Part shown: one piece after another, positions 27,313-36,500 of the stretch
Position numbering within the stretch: position 1 is the first letter of the stretch
How the letters are laid out: every line of letters begins with the position of its first letter
DNA from: Silurus meridionalis
Taxonomy: Eukaryota > Chordata > Actinopteri > Siluriformes > Siluridae
Direction: 5' to 3'
DNA: 64,000 bases
NCBI RefSeq assembly: GCF_014805685.1
Contig: NC_060886.1
Coordinates: forward strand, 27,823,652-27,887,651
Made by a program: the position numbers and the translations under genes
Notes under the pieces: model-generated
Databases searched by the model: none
Told to the model about the DNA's origin: nothing
Seen by the model: the letters and a program-made list of their open reading frames with translations, nothing else

Positions 27313-27397
27313 GCGTGCGCGTTTAGTTAAACTCACCCAGTATAACACACACAGCTGCATGTCTTCTGGCAGGTAAAACGCCGTTGTTTCCCATCAT
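2051..27397 (-). CDS. ramp1: RAMP1, complete three-exon gene (join of 27397-27337, 12526-12391, 2306-2051)
   Basis: Receptor activity-modifying protein 1 is a small type I membrane protein. It escorts the calcitonin-receptor-like receptor to the cell surface and makes it a CGRP receptor; with the calcitonin receptor it forms an amylin receptor. The joined exons (61+136+256 nt) give 150 residues against 148 in human. Residues 1 to about 29 are a hydrophobic signal peptide. The ectodomain carries the six family cysteines (30, 42, 59, 74, 84, 106) and the CFWPN motif at 84-88. A membrane segment spans about 123-141 ([19 protein letters not shown]), followed by the short tail RSKRSEGIV. The tail and membrane segment match RAMP1 rather than RAMP2 or RAMP3 (RAMP3 ends in DTLL). 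The start is fixed by an in-frame TAA at 27430-27428 upstream of tandem ATGs. The gene lies head to tail downstream of epb41l5. Confidence 0.95.
2653..2945 (-). mobile_element. LINE fragment (non-LTR retrotransposon C-terminus)
   Basis: The minus strand encodes [20 protein letters not shown] and a [20 protein letters not shown] segment. This is the conserved tail of a common non-LTR reverse transcriptase polyprotein. The fragment is short and has lost the catalytic domain. Confidence 0.75.
3530..4262 (-). mobile_element. LINE fragment with reverse transcriptase thumb and C-terminus
   Basis: Minus-strand open stretches read [38 protein letters not shown] text, then [20 protein letters not shown] and finally [10 protein letters not shown]. 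The order is that of a non-LTR reverse transcriptase after the catalytic YADD-type motif, which is missing. A frameshift near 3775 separates the last part. Confidence 0.8.
4512..4975 (+). mobile_element. Tc1-like miniature element, copy 1
   Basis: Starts with CACTATATGTCCAAAAGTAT and includes the diagnostic inner text (TGTGGTTCTT, AACACCTTTGGGATGAA, CACCCCAGG). The same text recurs at least nine more times here. It is a non-coding remnant with transposase-derived pieces (…PHLNPIEHLWDE-type). Confidence 0.75.
6720..6800 (+). mobile_element. SINE/LINE 3'-end fragment
   Basis: CAAATTTTATTGGTCCCATG and TACGACATGCAGTGGAATGC are common fish retroposon 3' sequences. The fragment is too short to name. 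Confidence 0.45.
6914..6944 (+). repeat. GT microsatellite
   Basis: About 15 perfect GT units. Confidence 0.9.
9878..10555. mobile_element. non-autonomous DNA transposon with about 25-bp terminal inverted repeats, copy A
   Basis: The left end TACCGCAATTTCCGGACTAT is matched by the reverse complement of the right end (TACCGTATTTTCCAGACTAT). No protein-coding capacity is visible. The interior repeats the CGCACCTGTCTATAAGCC and GTAGCCTACCAAGAAAGTCA blocks also found at 14545-15310. The superfamily is not assigned because no clear target-site duplication is visible. Confidence 0.8.
11199..11229 (+). repeat. GT microsatellite
   Basis: About 15 perfect GT units in ramp1 intron 2. Confidence 0.9.
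12391..12526 (-). CDS. ramp1: ramp1 coding exon 2 (N-terminal ectodomain)
   Basis: The acceptor is a pyrimidine tract ending CCGCAG and the donor is GTGAGT. The exon encodes the end of the signal peptide and the first ectodomain helix, including [19 protein letters not shown] and the WCSWEDTV segment. These match the human RAMP1 pattern of Cys at the mature N-terminus, ELCL, and WCDW. The 136-nt exon enters with two bases and leaves with two bases, so both junctions agree with the neighbouring exons. Confidence 0.93.
12994..13037 (+). repeat. CA microsatellite
   Basis: About 22 perfect CA units, roughly 470 nt upstream of ramp1 exon 2 in the sense transcript. Confidence 0.9.
14545..15310. 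mobile_element. same non-autonomous DNA transposon, copy B, 3' truncated, with a nested insertion
   Basis: The left end TACCGTAATTTCCTGACTAT and the following 170 bp match copy A, as does 14993-15305. The right terminal repeat is missing. The copy is split by a 279-bp insertion at 14714-14992. Confidence 0.8.
14714..14992. mobile_element. 279-bp nested insertion with short inverted ends and a 4-bp target duplication
   Basis: The left end is TGTAACGGG and the right end is CGCGTTACA, so the termini are inverted (8 of 9 bases). ACGG occurs on both flanks (14710-14713 and 14993-14996) but only once at the matching place in copy A (around 10041-10050), which is thus an empty site. No open frame of note is seen. 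A 4-bp duplication suits only a few superfamilies, such as Chapaev; assignment is open. Confidence 0.75.
15415..15535 (+). mobile_element. hAT-like element fragment, right end
   Basis: Matches 58196-58320 across AATCAGATAATAAATAAAAT and GGCCGGTACCAATTGAT and ends in GGGGACCACC. Only the right third is present. Confidence 0.65.
17084..17260. mobile_element. degraded Tc1-like end fragment (CACTGGCCACTTTAATAG type)
   Basis: CCCACTGGCCACTTTAATAG followed by CAATCAGCCGATCATGTCGC is the terminal region of another widespread fish Tc1-like element. Only the end is present. Confidence 0.5.
17345..18509 (-). mobile_element. Tc1-like transposon with decayed transposase, minus orientation
   Basis: Same family as 60288-61428. 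The 5' end is at 18509 (reverse complement of TTCCAGATGCACTGTA). Transposase remains include [39 protein letters not shown] in frame-shifted form and a helix-turn-helix-like [20 protein letters not shown] near 18160-18250. Multiple frameshifts and stops are present. Confidence 0.82.
23160..23420 (-). mobile_element. Tc1-like miniature element, copy 2, truncated
   Basis: Reverse orientation relative to copy 1, with the AAGATCTTCCACTCCAACCC block and a final GTCAGGTGTCCC. Both ends are eroded. Confidence 0.65.
23929..24425. repeat. imperfect minisatellite, unit about 30 bp
   Basis: The motif CAATCACTGATTACATTGTT followed by CCCAATA recurs about 15 times with substitutions and length changes. 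It is AT-rich, non-coding, and lies inside ramp1 intron 1. Confidence 0.85.
24750..24954 (+). repeat. dispersed repeat, copy 1 (pairs with 26915-27140)
   Basis: Shares TTTCCC(C)AACCC...ACATTTCACTGCAGCAG, TCATTTTCTGACTG and the TACATTGGT/TTTGGTTTGTGATG blocks with 26915-27140, in the same orientation. The right end runs into a truncated Tc1-like copy. Family unknown. Confidence 0.65.
24955..25745 (+). mobile_element. Tc1-like transposon, 5'-truncated
   Basis: Carries the same transposase stretches as the two other copies: [18 protein letters not shown], then [20 protein letters not shown] text, then [16 protein letters not shown]. The left terminus is replaced by an unrelated repeat (24750-24954). 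The right end is near ATTCCGGTACACTGTA. Confidence 0.78.
26219..26247 (+). repeat. GT microsatellite
   Basis: About 14 GT units, interrupted further left by a shorter run. Confidence 0.9.
26915..27140 (+). repeat. dispersed repeat, copy 2 (pairs with 24750-24954)
   Basis: Second copy, next to the ramp1 first exon. Contains ATTATTATTAAATACATTGG and GTTATTATATGGTTATTTCT. No coding capacity was found. Confidence 0.65.
27278..27311 (+). repeat. GT microsatellite next to the ramp1 exon 1 donor
   Basis: About 17 GT units. They end some 20 nt from the donor of ramp1 exon 1, so the sense intron begins with a CA repeat. Confidence 0.9.
27337..27397 (-). CDS. ramp1: ramp1 coding exon 1 (signal peptide)
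   Basis: The exon encodes [20 protein letters not shown] plus one base of the next codon and ends at a consensus GTGAGT donor. Two ATG codons lie in tandem, and the upstream one is preceded by an in-frame stop nine codons earlier, after TTC, TCC and AAA codons. The single leftover G joins CG of exon 2 to make Ala21. The sequence is not conserved, as expected for a signal peptide. The call rests on position, splice phase and hydrophobicity. Confidence 0.82.
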
Positions 27398-27775
27398 GAA
27401 GGATTTTTTACGCAACTTGTGCTCAAGTTATACGTTATTCGATATTTATGCGCGCGCGAGAGAGAGAGAGAGAGAGATCGCGAGAGAGCGCGAGCGAGTT
27501 CTCAGATAACACTGAGAGTTGCAGCTGTCTCGCGCGTGCCAGAGGTACAGAGCGAATCACATGCTGACCTTAACGTCCAGAACGCATCAGATAAGATAAG
27601 AAACAAAAAAAAAAAAATGAAGGATAAAAAACAAACAAACAAGCCAACAGGCAAACGCGCTATATCCAGATGGTCGTGGAACCGGTGCGCGCTGAACGCG
27701 AGGATTTACAGGGAGCGCGAGCGCGCGCGCGCGTGTGTGGATAGAGAGAGCGCGCGCGTGTGCGTGCGTGTGTGT

Positions 27776-27810
<35 letters not shown>

Positions 27811-27835
27811 AGAAGTGGCACAGCAATTAAAGCTG
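27398..27835 (-). promoter_or_regulatory. ramp1: presumed ramp1 5' UTR and promoter, CpG- and GA-rich
   Basis: This stretch immediately upstream of the ramp1 start is the most CpG-rich part of the surrounding 10 kb. It has GA tracts at about 27456-27478 and 27778-27810 and an alternating GC run near 27719-27732. No TATA box is obvious. The role is inferred from position and base composition, not from a recognised core promoter motif. Confidence 0.4.
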
Positions 27836-27837
27836 AA

Positions 27838-27870
<33 letters not shown>

Positions 27871-27888
27871 CACACACACACACACTCC
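27778..27888 (+). repeat. GA followed by CA microsatellite
   Basis: GA (27778-27810) and CA (27838-27888) tracts separated by 27 bp, upstream of ramp1. Confidence 0.88.
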
Positions 27889-28479
27889 TGGCATTTTTTT
27901 CTACAGCTAATGAATGCTATGCCTACACCTAAATCTCTAACCCTGACCTTAACCTCATTAACTAAAATGGGAAAAAAATAAATAAAATACTTGGAAATTA
28001 TATTAGCTATTCCTCATATTGGTCCCCATGAAGACACAAAAACAGAACACACACTCTTTTAAACCTTTTCACAAATTAATTGCATGTAAAATTAATGATC
28101 AATATGCTGGAAATTGCTGTGTTTGTTTAAATGTATGATTAATATTTTTTATTATTATTATTATTATTATTTCCCATTGTGCTTTAACAGTCATAACCAT
28201 AAAGTTCATTGCATTGGCAATGAAAACCCAAAAGCGATAATAAAGGAGTTGTTGGTCTTCCAGTCTGTGGAACATTTACATAAGCAAATAATGTTTTTTT
28301 TTACATAGGGAAAAACTTCTCTTCACCCTACTGCACTCATGGCTTAGCATACACTATAGGGTTAAATCCTCGTGGACACCTGATTATCATAACCACTTTA
28401 ACACTATTCCATCTTCACTGTTATAATAATCACCATTCTACTGGAACGTTTTGTTTTTTGGACTAGATTTTGGTTGTGG

Positions 28480-28700
28480 GAATTTGTGATCATTCATCTA
28501 CAAGAGCATTGGTGAGATCAGGAAGTACTGTACTGTACTGTATACGATCAGTTCAATCGGCGTTCCAAATCATCCCGAAGGTGTTCGGTAAGGTTGAGGT
28601 GAGGGTTGTGTACGGGACACTCGAGATCTTCCACTTCAAATATGTCAAACCATACGTTCCTAAAGTTCGCTTTGTGCAACGTGGAACACAGGCCTCTTAG
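28480..28700 (-). mobile_element. Tc1-like miniature element, copy 3, truncated
   Basis: Reverse-orientation fragment recognised by CGAGATCTTCCACTTC and the adjoining CTTTGTGCAACG text. It lacks both termini. Confidence 0.6.
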
Positions 28701-28997
28701 TTCATGACTGGAAATTAAATTGTGAATTATTTCACATTTGTGGGAAAAAAACACACACACTATGTAATGGTGTGATGATCAGGTTTTCACATCTAAACAG
28801 CTTCGATTATAAATTTGATTAATATAAAGTGCTACACGATTGCTTCAGGACCGCAGTTTGCATGAACTTTTTAGTACACCCCAACAACCATGGAACTGGA
28901 ATGAATGGACATTCGATGCCACCATATAAAGTTCCCTTACGAGTCTGGTTCCTTTCAAGGTTTCTTCCTTATTCCATCTCAGGAAGTCTAATTTTTA

Positions 28998-29610
28998 CAT
29001 CAGTGTATACAAGACAAAGGCTTGAGGAGAAGTATGAACCGGAGAGCGGGTATAAACCGTAATGTGCGTGGTCCAGGGATGATCACCAATGTGAACCGTT
29101 AAAGGCAAACCTATCTTGAGCGCTTCCTGCGGAGCATGGAGCATGGAGCATGGAGCATGGAGCATGGAGCATGGAGCATGGAGCATGGAGCATGGAGCAT
29201 GGAGCATGGAGCATGGAGCATGGAGCATGGACGTATACTAGTGGTCGGAAGTCTGGTAGATCCCACCGTGAGTGAGGTGGATTAGGACCTTATAAAGGGG
29301 AAAGGTAATAGGGAACAGGTGTAGGTGATTAGAGCAGAGAGAGTCTGAGTGAGAGTTAGAGTCTGGGAGGAGGCGTGGCTGGTGGTTCCCTGACAAAATC
29401 ACCCTTGCATTGGTGTGAATTGAAAAATGACAATATTAAAATATAGATGACTAGATATAAATCAATATCATTAATTATTAATAATAAAATATAATAAAAG
29501 GTAAATTGAGGAAATGTTTTATTTCAGAGGTGTGTATCAAACTGGTAGCCCTTCACGTTAATCCGTACCCAAGAAGTAGCTCTCGGTTTTAAAAGGTTTG
29601 GTGACCCCTG
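28998..29610 (-). mobile_element. hAT-like element with the same LTR, copy A, truncated
   Basis: On the minus strand it begins at 29610 (CAGGGGTCACCAAACC), runs through the TACTTCTTGGGTACGGATTA block, and meets the LTR start at 29395 next to GATTT (29400-29396). That is exactly the insertion point of copy B. The LTR continues to about 28998, where copy A is cut, losing its right end. Inside the LTR lies the 9-bp array 29132-29230. Confidence 0.78.
29132..29230 (+). repeat. 9-bp minisatellite (GGAGCATGGAGCAT...), about 11 units
   Basis: Perfect tandem units of AGCATGGAG. The corresponding place in the LTR of copy B (around 35137-35150) has one unit (CCATGCTCCG), so the array arose by expansion in this copy only. 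Confidence 0.9.
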
Positions 29611-30595
29611 ATCTACACCATGTTTTGCTGCTACATGCCACAAGACAGTTGCGAGAGAATCTGCAACAGGATTCATAACTTGCTCGTATTTTTAAAGCCA
29701 TTCATGGATTTGTTCTCTTCTATGCCATTATCTTTTTGCAGGGAGTTTGTTTTGGAGTGTTGCCTGGTTACAGGATAAACATTTCCTTTTCATTTGTTAA
29801 ATGAATGTACTGTAAATGTGTTGGATGCAGGCGAGACGTTTAAAAGTGCATAGTTGTTCATGCCGATGTTTCTTGGACCCTCTGCGTGGGGTCAGACCTC
29901 GCTTTTAAAGTCATCGCTTTGGATTACGGTAAAGACGTCCCATATTTTCAGAGCACAGTGATCTATTCAGAGCTTTAGCATTAGTCCTGAGGCCTGTGTC
30001 ACCCCCTGCTGGGAGCAGATACATACAACGTTTTGTTTTGTTTGTGCCCCCATTTTTCATGAGTTGAACTCAAAGTTCTAAGACTTTTTCTATGTACACG
30101 AACGCACTATATCTCTCAAATATTGTTCACAAATCTGTAAATCTGTGATTAAGATGCTAATCAAGACAGCATGATTGTTGCATAGGTGTGACACAAGAAA
30201 AGGCCGCTCTAAAATGTGTAGTTTTACTGTATTGAGGGGTCTGGGGGGGTCCGAAGACAGGTCAGTATCTAGTGTGACCACAATTTGCCTGACGCATTTT
30301 TGGAGAGAGTGGTAGACGCCATAGAACGTGAGCATTTGCCCACTCGAGTTGCCGCATTCAGGTCGAGACCCCGATGAGAGCGACCTTCAGACGGTTTCTG
30401 ACAGTTTGAGCAGAAATTCTGTCAGACTAAAAAGATCTGAGGCTGTTCTGGGCTCTGATTAACAGTCAGTTAAACGAGAGGAAAAGGAGCAGGGTTTTTT
30501 TTCCCCTTCTAAATTATGTAGAAATATTTGATATACATTATGTATATCATAAAAATCCTTTTGAACTTTATTCCCTTCTAGGGTGTGATTATTAA

Positions 30596-30650
30596 TAAAG
30601 ATTTCTAGACCGGTATGTCTGCCAAATGCCATAAATGTAAATGTAGCAGT
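30596..30650. mobile_element. SINE tail fragment
   Basis: TCTGCCAAATGCCATAAATG followed by TAAATGTAGC is the usual 3' end of a fish tRNA-SINE. The head is missing. Confidence 0.5.
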
Positions 30651-31549
30651 ACGTAAGATCATGACTTACCACAGTAAAATACAGTGGGCCATATTGTTAT
30701 TTCCAAATGGTCCTGACCTGCATGTACTGTATTTTGTATTTCAGCTCACACCATGCTGCCTTTTTTTCCTCTCATAACCCATCATTATCTGTCATGTTCT
30801 ATTTTTCCTCCTCTAACTCCAGACTTTAATCTTCTTCATCTCGTTTCTAATCTCCACATGCAGTGTTTCCATTACTTAGCTGTCTGTTCTGCTCTCAGAT
30901 GTCTGGTGCATTACTAATGTTCTAGGGTCTCTCCAAGCCATTTTACTTCCTACTTTGATTCCTCAGGCTGAATATTTCAATTTCAGAACCCCCACCCCCA
31001 ATCAATAATGGCTTTGTGCATTCTGTATTTTTTCATTATTCCATTTTGATATTTGGTGGTGCTGAAATTCTCCCTTGCAATGATTCTGCAGTTCTGAGCG
31101 CTGTCAAATTTACATCAAATATTTATAACCAGCGTCCTCACTTTGTGTATTGTAAATACTAAGAGCACCTGTGTTCAGAGTGCCTGTGATGACTTGACAT
31201 ATGCTCTATATAAAAACTTACCCACTGGGAAGTATAGCGTATATGAGACGTAAGACTTCCTGATCCTTACAAAGGATTAAAAACGTATCGTTTCAGCAAA
31301 GCCTACACATAAAGTATGGCAGGCAAGAGGAGCTACAATATTAGAAGTGCACATACAGTGCGACAAGAAGGAGGACTTGGAGGAGAGAGAAAGGATTGGG
31401 GCTGTTAAAAGAACAGATGTAGCACTATTAAGCTAAAAGGCACACATTATTAGGTAGATCCCATACAGAACTTAATTTATGATCACATGATCCGGTGTCA
31501 AGTAGAAGTAGAAGTAGACTTCCCCCAGTCCTATGTGGCCCCACAAATG

Positions 31550-31675
31550 TACAGGATCTTCCCTTCTTCACTTCAACATAGAGATGCGAAACTTGTTCCA
31601 GCTTGACAATACCCCAAAACAGCACAATCTTATGGTCAGGTGTCCACAAACTTTGACTTATATTTTGTAGGTGCT
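31550..31675 (+). mobile_element. Tc1-like miniature element, copy 4, fragment
   Basis: Recognised by TTGTTCCAGCTTGACAATAC and the terminal CAGGTGTCCACAAACTTTGA. The left half is missing or scrambled. Confidence 0.5.
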
Positions 31676-31755
31676 GTAGATATGTATATAAATGTAAATA
31701 TATCTTTTATAACAATAACTTTATTCATGTTTGTTATCCAAGCATTTGAGAAACC

Positions 31756-31756
<1 letters not shown>

Positions 31757-31821
<65 letters not shown>
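31757..31821 (+). repeat. TA/CA compound microsatellite
   Basis: Seven TA units followed by about 25 CA units. Confidence 0.9.
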
Positions 31822-31825
<4 letters not shown>

Positions 31826-33515
31826 TTTTCATATATTCATCAATAAATGGCTTATGTGTATTTTTTTTATTGATCTTGTATCACTTCCTATTGCAGTGTT
31901 TAAGAAATATCTGGATTATTCATGAAGATTGATTCATGCCCCCTCCAATATCCATTGCAGAAACCCATTCCGAATATAAACAGTATATATTTGCCTTTTC
32001 CTGACTGTTGCCTGACCGTCAAATGAATCGATAAATTCCAGACTCAAATTCTGCAGCAGCCTGACCAATTTAAAGTGATTACTGAAGATGAATGAAATGA
32101 ATAAACGATGAATTCTCTCAGCCACTGACCTTCACCGAAATGCAATGAGACAGGTATAATGTCCTTAAAATAAAGGGCAGACGTCCCGAAAAATGCCAGA
32201 CGTGTCATAAATCATTTCTGTGCACCGCACAATGAGAGATCAAGATATGAAGATGGTGTCGTTTCGAGGGGAAACGGGTGATGCCTCAAGCTCAGGATTG
32301 AACCAGGAACCCTTCCATCTCATGTCTTATTCTACAGCACTTATTCTAACCCTTCATCTAGTCTGCTTTGATTTTGGGACATTTCTAAGAAGGCAATAAA
32401 CACACACCATTGCTGTTAAAATACATTTTTACTCAGAGAACAAGTCAAATAGAAAAGGTGCTCTAAGGTTTTTGTGTGTAAATACTCGATATACATCAGT
32501 ACAGTGATCTCTACAGAAGTCAGTAAATATATCTACAGCACGAAACTACAGCATGAAACGGTGTGCTCTCACAGCGTCAAGAGAACAGATAAGATATAAT
32601 TCAAGTCAGACCGCTACAGAGAAACGAGCGCAACCGTGACGACTGAGCTGGTGGACAATCAGTGAATGCAAAATGATACAGAACATCTTCAACAACTTTT
32701 TTTTTCTTCTTTCTTTCTTCCCCAGGTGTGACCGAGCTCAGCGGATCACTGTGCAACACTTCTTTCATTAGCCCTTCCGAATACTTCCTGGCCTGCACTG
32801 TGATCGCATCATCTCCGAGTGGCGATCAACGTAGCGCAAAACCGTGTACTGAAGATCCGCCGAATTGTTGCAGTCAAAAGCATAAAACAATGATAAAAAG
32901 AACAGATTTATACTGTAAATGTAGCTATAAATGTAACACCTGGAACATACTGTTAAAATAAGGCGGGTCACAACGACTAACTTAAAAACGACACTCTGGA
33001 TTTAAAATAAAAAAAATGGCTCGATCGCTCAAAGACTGCAGGTCGTCCAGTGCTACAGAATATTGACCTCTAATAATGATCCGGTTTGTTGTACAGCGTT
33101 TAAAATCGTATACTTCGAACTAAATGTCTATCGCAGGAAGCCAAAGGTTAAAAAAAAAACAAAAAAACACTATGTTCTATAAATAAAAGTTTCCAGTGCT
33201 GGGGATCCATCACGGTCCTTTTGCTCTTTTCACAGTGACGTAACATGATTTGTGAGGACAGCAGGGGGCAGAGCGACGCCTTGTTCGCAAGTCCTCTGCG
33301 ACGAGTCCAGTGGCAAACTAACGAGTTCCTGCGGTGTGAAGGCTGATCAAGACACAACGTCTACTCTTCTACACACGCACTGGAAAGTCTCTGTGCTGGA
33401 ATGCATTGCAAGCAGCATCATACTGGAATGTAGAGTGGAAGGGGGTGGTGGTGGGGGGGACAGTAGAGTGGGACGGGGTAAAGTTTTTAGGTAGTTACTG
33501 CCGGACGTATGTTGC

Positions 33516-33579
33516 TTAGAGTTCAGTGGTCAGCAGGCCCCTGGGTCTGTGGTTGTTCCTCTGAGGATGAGCCACAATG
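33516..33579 (-). CDS. epb41l5: epb41l5 exon e24, C-terminus and stop
   Basis: Encodes [20 protein letters not shown], then L and TAA. The terminal LLTTEL is identical to human EPB41L5, which fixes both the frame and the gene identity at this end. The acceptor is TTTGCAG. Confidence 0.95.
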
Positions 33580-36500
33580 CTGCAAAACAACAAAAAGGAA
33601 GGGTAAAATAGGGGTAACACACAGGCCAAATTCTAGGCCATTCATCACAATGGGTAAAAGCAAGTAACATATGTGATGTGCAGCAAAAGGGTTGACTTGT
33701 AATTACAAAGGGGGCCAATATTAGTAAACACACACTATACTATGTATTACATGTATACACATATTTAATCATGATTAATTGCAACTTAATTGTACATTTT
33801 TATCTGTTCTTAAAGTACCTTAAATTCACACCTTTCACATTTGGATAATCGAATCAACATGCGCATGGACAAATATGGCTGCTTTATGCAAATATATGTT
33901 TATTATCAGTGTTTTTAATGACGGAAATCATCCTGACACCAAACGGAACGCTTGCTATGTTTCCACACGGACGGTTTTAATTGCCGGACGTGTGCAAAAT
34001 GGCGGATTTTGGTGTTTGATTTGAGACTTGGCACATCAGTAAACCAAATGTTTAATTACAAATAATTTGTTTCCGTATTTCCAATTTTTTTGTTGATGAC
34101 AATAATATCATCCTGACACCAAACGGAACGCTTGCTATGTTTCCCACGGACGGTTTTATTTGCCGGACGTGTGCAAAATGGCGGATTTTGGTGCTTGATT
34201 TGAGACTTGGCACATCAGTAAACCAAATGTTCAATTACAAATAATTTTTTTCCGTATTTCCATGGAGAAATCCGCAGTACGTCATTCTCCAATAAATAAA
34301 AACGTAGGTCTTTAACTTTATTACTGGCGAATTGCTGTGTTGTAAGAGGAAAAAGATGCATGGGAAGGTGTAGTTTTTAAAAGAAAAAAAAAAAAAAATG
34401 CACACACGTCTCCATTACTGATTACTCTCCTATAATAACCACACACTATACACATGACCAACACAAACCTGGTGGCAATCACATTATGAGTATGAGGGAA
34501 GTGAGGGAGGTGAGGGAGGGAGGCGGGAGCGCCACCTTCGCCTGGCTGCGCTGCCGTCTTTGCTTTGTCAAGCTCTAGGAGGCCGTTAGTAAAGGTGCCA
34601 GTCTGCTGGACGAGGGGGAAAGACATGGGAAAAGTTTTAGACTACGGATACTATGTGAGAACTGAAAAGTGTGGACAGCCAAAAATAGATAAACAATAAA
34701 TCAACAAAATTTGCAAATGCTTCCTAAAGCAGGGGTCACCAAACATTTTGAAACCGAGAGCTACTTCTTGGGTACGGATTAACGTGAAGGGCTACCAGTT
34801 TGATACACACTTCTAAAATAAGACATTTGCCCAATTTACCTTTAATTATATGGTATTATTAATAATTAATGATATTCATCTATATCTAGTCATGTATATT
34901 TTAATATTGTCATTCATATTCACACCAATGCAAGTGTGATTTTGTCAGGGAACCACCAGCCATGCCTTCCTCCAAGACTCTAACTCTCACTCAGACTCTC
35001 TCGGCTCTAATCACCTACACCTGTTTCCTATTACCTTTCCCCTATATAAGCTCCGATTCCACTTTACTCACAGTCGGATCTACTCGTTGCCATGAGAGAT
35101 CTACCGGACTTCCTCCCACTAGTATTCCCCGTACTTCCATGCTCCGCATCGGAGGAAGCGCTCAGGATAGGTTTGCCTTTAACGGTTCACATTGGCGATC
35201 ATCCCTGGACTACCCACGTCACGGATTCTACCCGCTTTACGGTTTATACCTGCTCTCCGGTTCGTACTTCTCCTCAAGCCTCTGCCTTGTATATGTTCAG
35301 ACTAAATAAAGACATGGTGTTAAACCATACTCCGGTTTCCGACTCTTGGTCTATCCGTGACAGATTTAAAAAAGAATAGCAACAAAACCAATTTTTTTAA
35401 GAAAAGGCCCACGGGCGACTCGTGTGGTCCTTGCGGGAGACCTGGTGCCATGTTGGTGACCCCTATTCAACTAAACAAGTCATTAATCCTCAAACGATAC
35501 TCCCGAAACACAAAAATTGTATAATGGAGATATATGGAAAATGGATTTTCTAAATGATTTATGCTTCAGAGCAGAGGTAACTAAATGAAAGGCAGTATGG
35601 GTATGTTATAAGGAGCACATGAAGCTTGAGAAGCGTAACACCACTGTGAAGTGAAACTTACCGGTGCTGCTGGAACGATCCATCGAGGTGTAATGATGGG
35701 TTTGGGCGGCTGCATCTGCAGAAGTTTGCGAGAAAGAAACGTCAGTAGGGTTTGTATGGGAAAGAAAATGCAGCTGGTTGCTGTAGCTGCGGTTTGGGAA
35801 CTTACTACTGGTGTAGGATCAGTGAAGTCTATCAGGTTATCGATCTGGGGGGCTGCATGTGCCTCCCGTTCTTCTGTTTTGTCCTGCATCAGGAAACGTC
35901 ATAAACTTTGAGACATAATCCAGGTCAAGTTTATTTCTAAAGCGCTTTTCACAACGGACACTGTCTCAAAGCAGCTTTAGAGAATTTACTGGAGCAAGAA
36001 AAAAAAAACTCCCTTCGATGTTGTGAGGAAGAAACCTTGAGAGGAACCAGACTTAAACAGGGAAACCATCTGAGCAACTCAAAAAACAGCTCAACATTTG
36101 AGATCATCATTGAGCCAAAATAGCCATGTGTTATGTTTTGATCTTTCAGGTGCTAAATCCGTGTCCTAAATGAACAAATACCACTGATCTGGACCACTGC
36201 ATAAGTCATTCACTATGTATAAGTTTTGGGACACCTGATTTTTCCATCCATATGTGATTCTTCCCCAATTTATACCATATTCGGAAGTACACACCTATAA
36301 AGGATATCTGTGGATACATCAACATGTATTTTTCCTTAACTTGAACCTGGTCAAGCATGTGCACAAAGCCAGCTCCGTGAAGATCTCAAGCGGCCTGCTA
36401 TAGAGTTCTGACCTCATCCCTATTGAACACCTTCCTTACCCTTCATCAGTATGTATGAGAACATACAAAAAAAACCCACTCCAAAATCTAGTGGAACATC

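Larger units (their letters stand above)
12527..27336 (-). other. ramp1: ramp1 intron 1
   Basis: A 14.8-kb GT-AG intron, the longest in the window. Besides the repeats listed separately, 18600-23100 holds no recognisable gene. That part includes CpG-richer patches at 19680-19870 and about 20980-22250 that match no repeat I know. Confidence 0.85.
27836..33515. other. intergenic region between epb41l5 and ramp1
   Basis: Contains a CA repeat (27838-27888), a degraded Tc1-like miniature element (28480-28700), an LTR-bearing hAT copy (about 28998-29610), a SINE tail near 30596-30650 and a long CA repeat (31770-31821). The 32400-33515 part is presumably epb41l5 3' UTR. No convincing AATAAA for that strand was found close to the stop. 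Confidence 0.7.

Noticed and set aside
27419..27981. Overlapping Arg/Glu-rich and Ser/Leu/Thr/His-rich frames upstream of ramp1
   Set aside because: Products of GA and CA microsatellites; no homology.
35092..35379. 95-residue plus-strand frame [17 protein letters not shown] as a gene
   Set aside because: It lies inside the solo LTR and has no homologue that I recognise. The opposite-strand copy at 28995-29228 is disrupted by a minisatellite.
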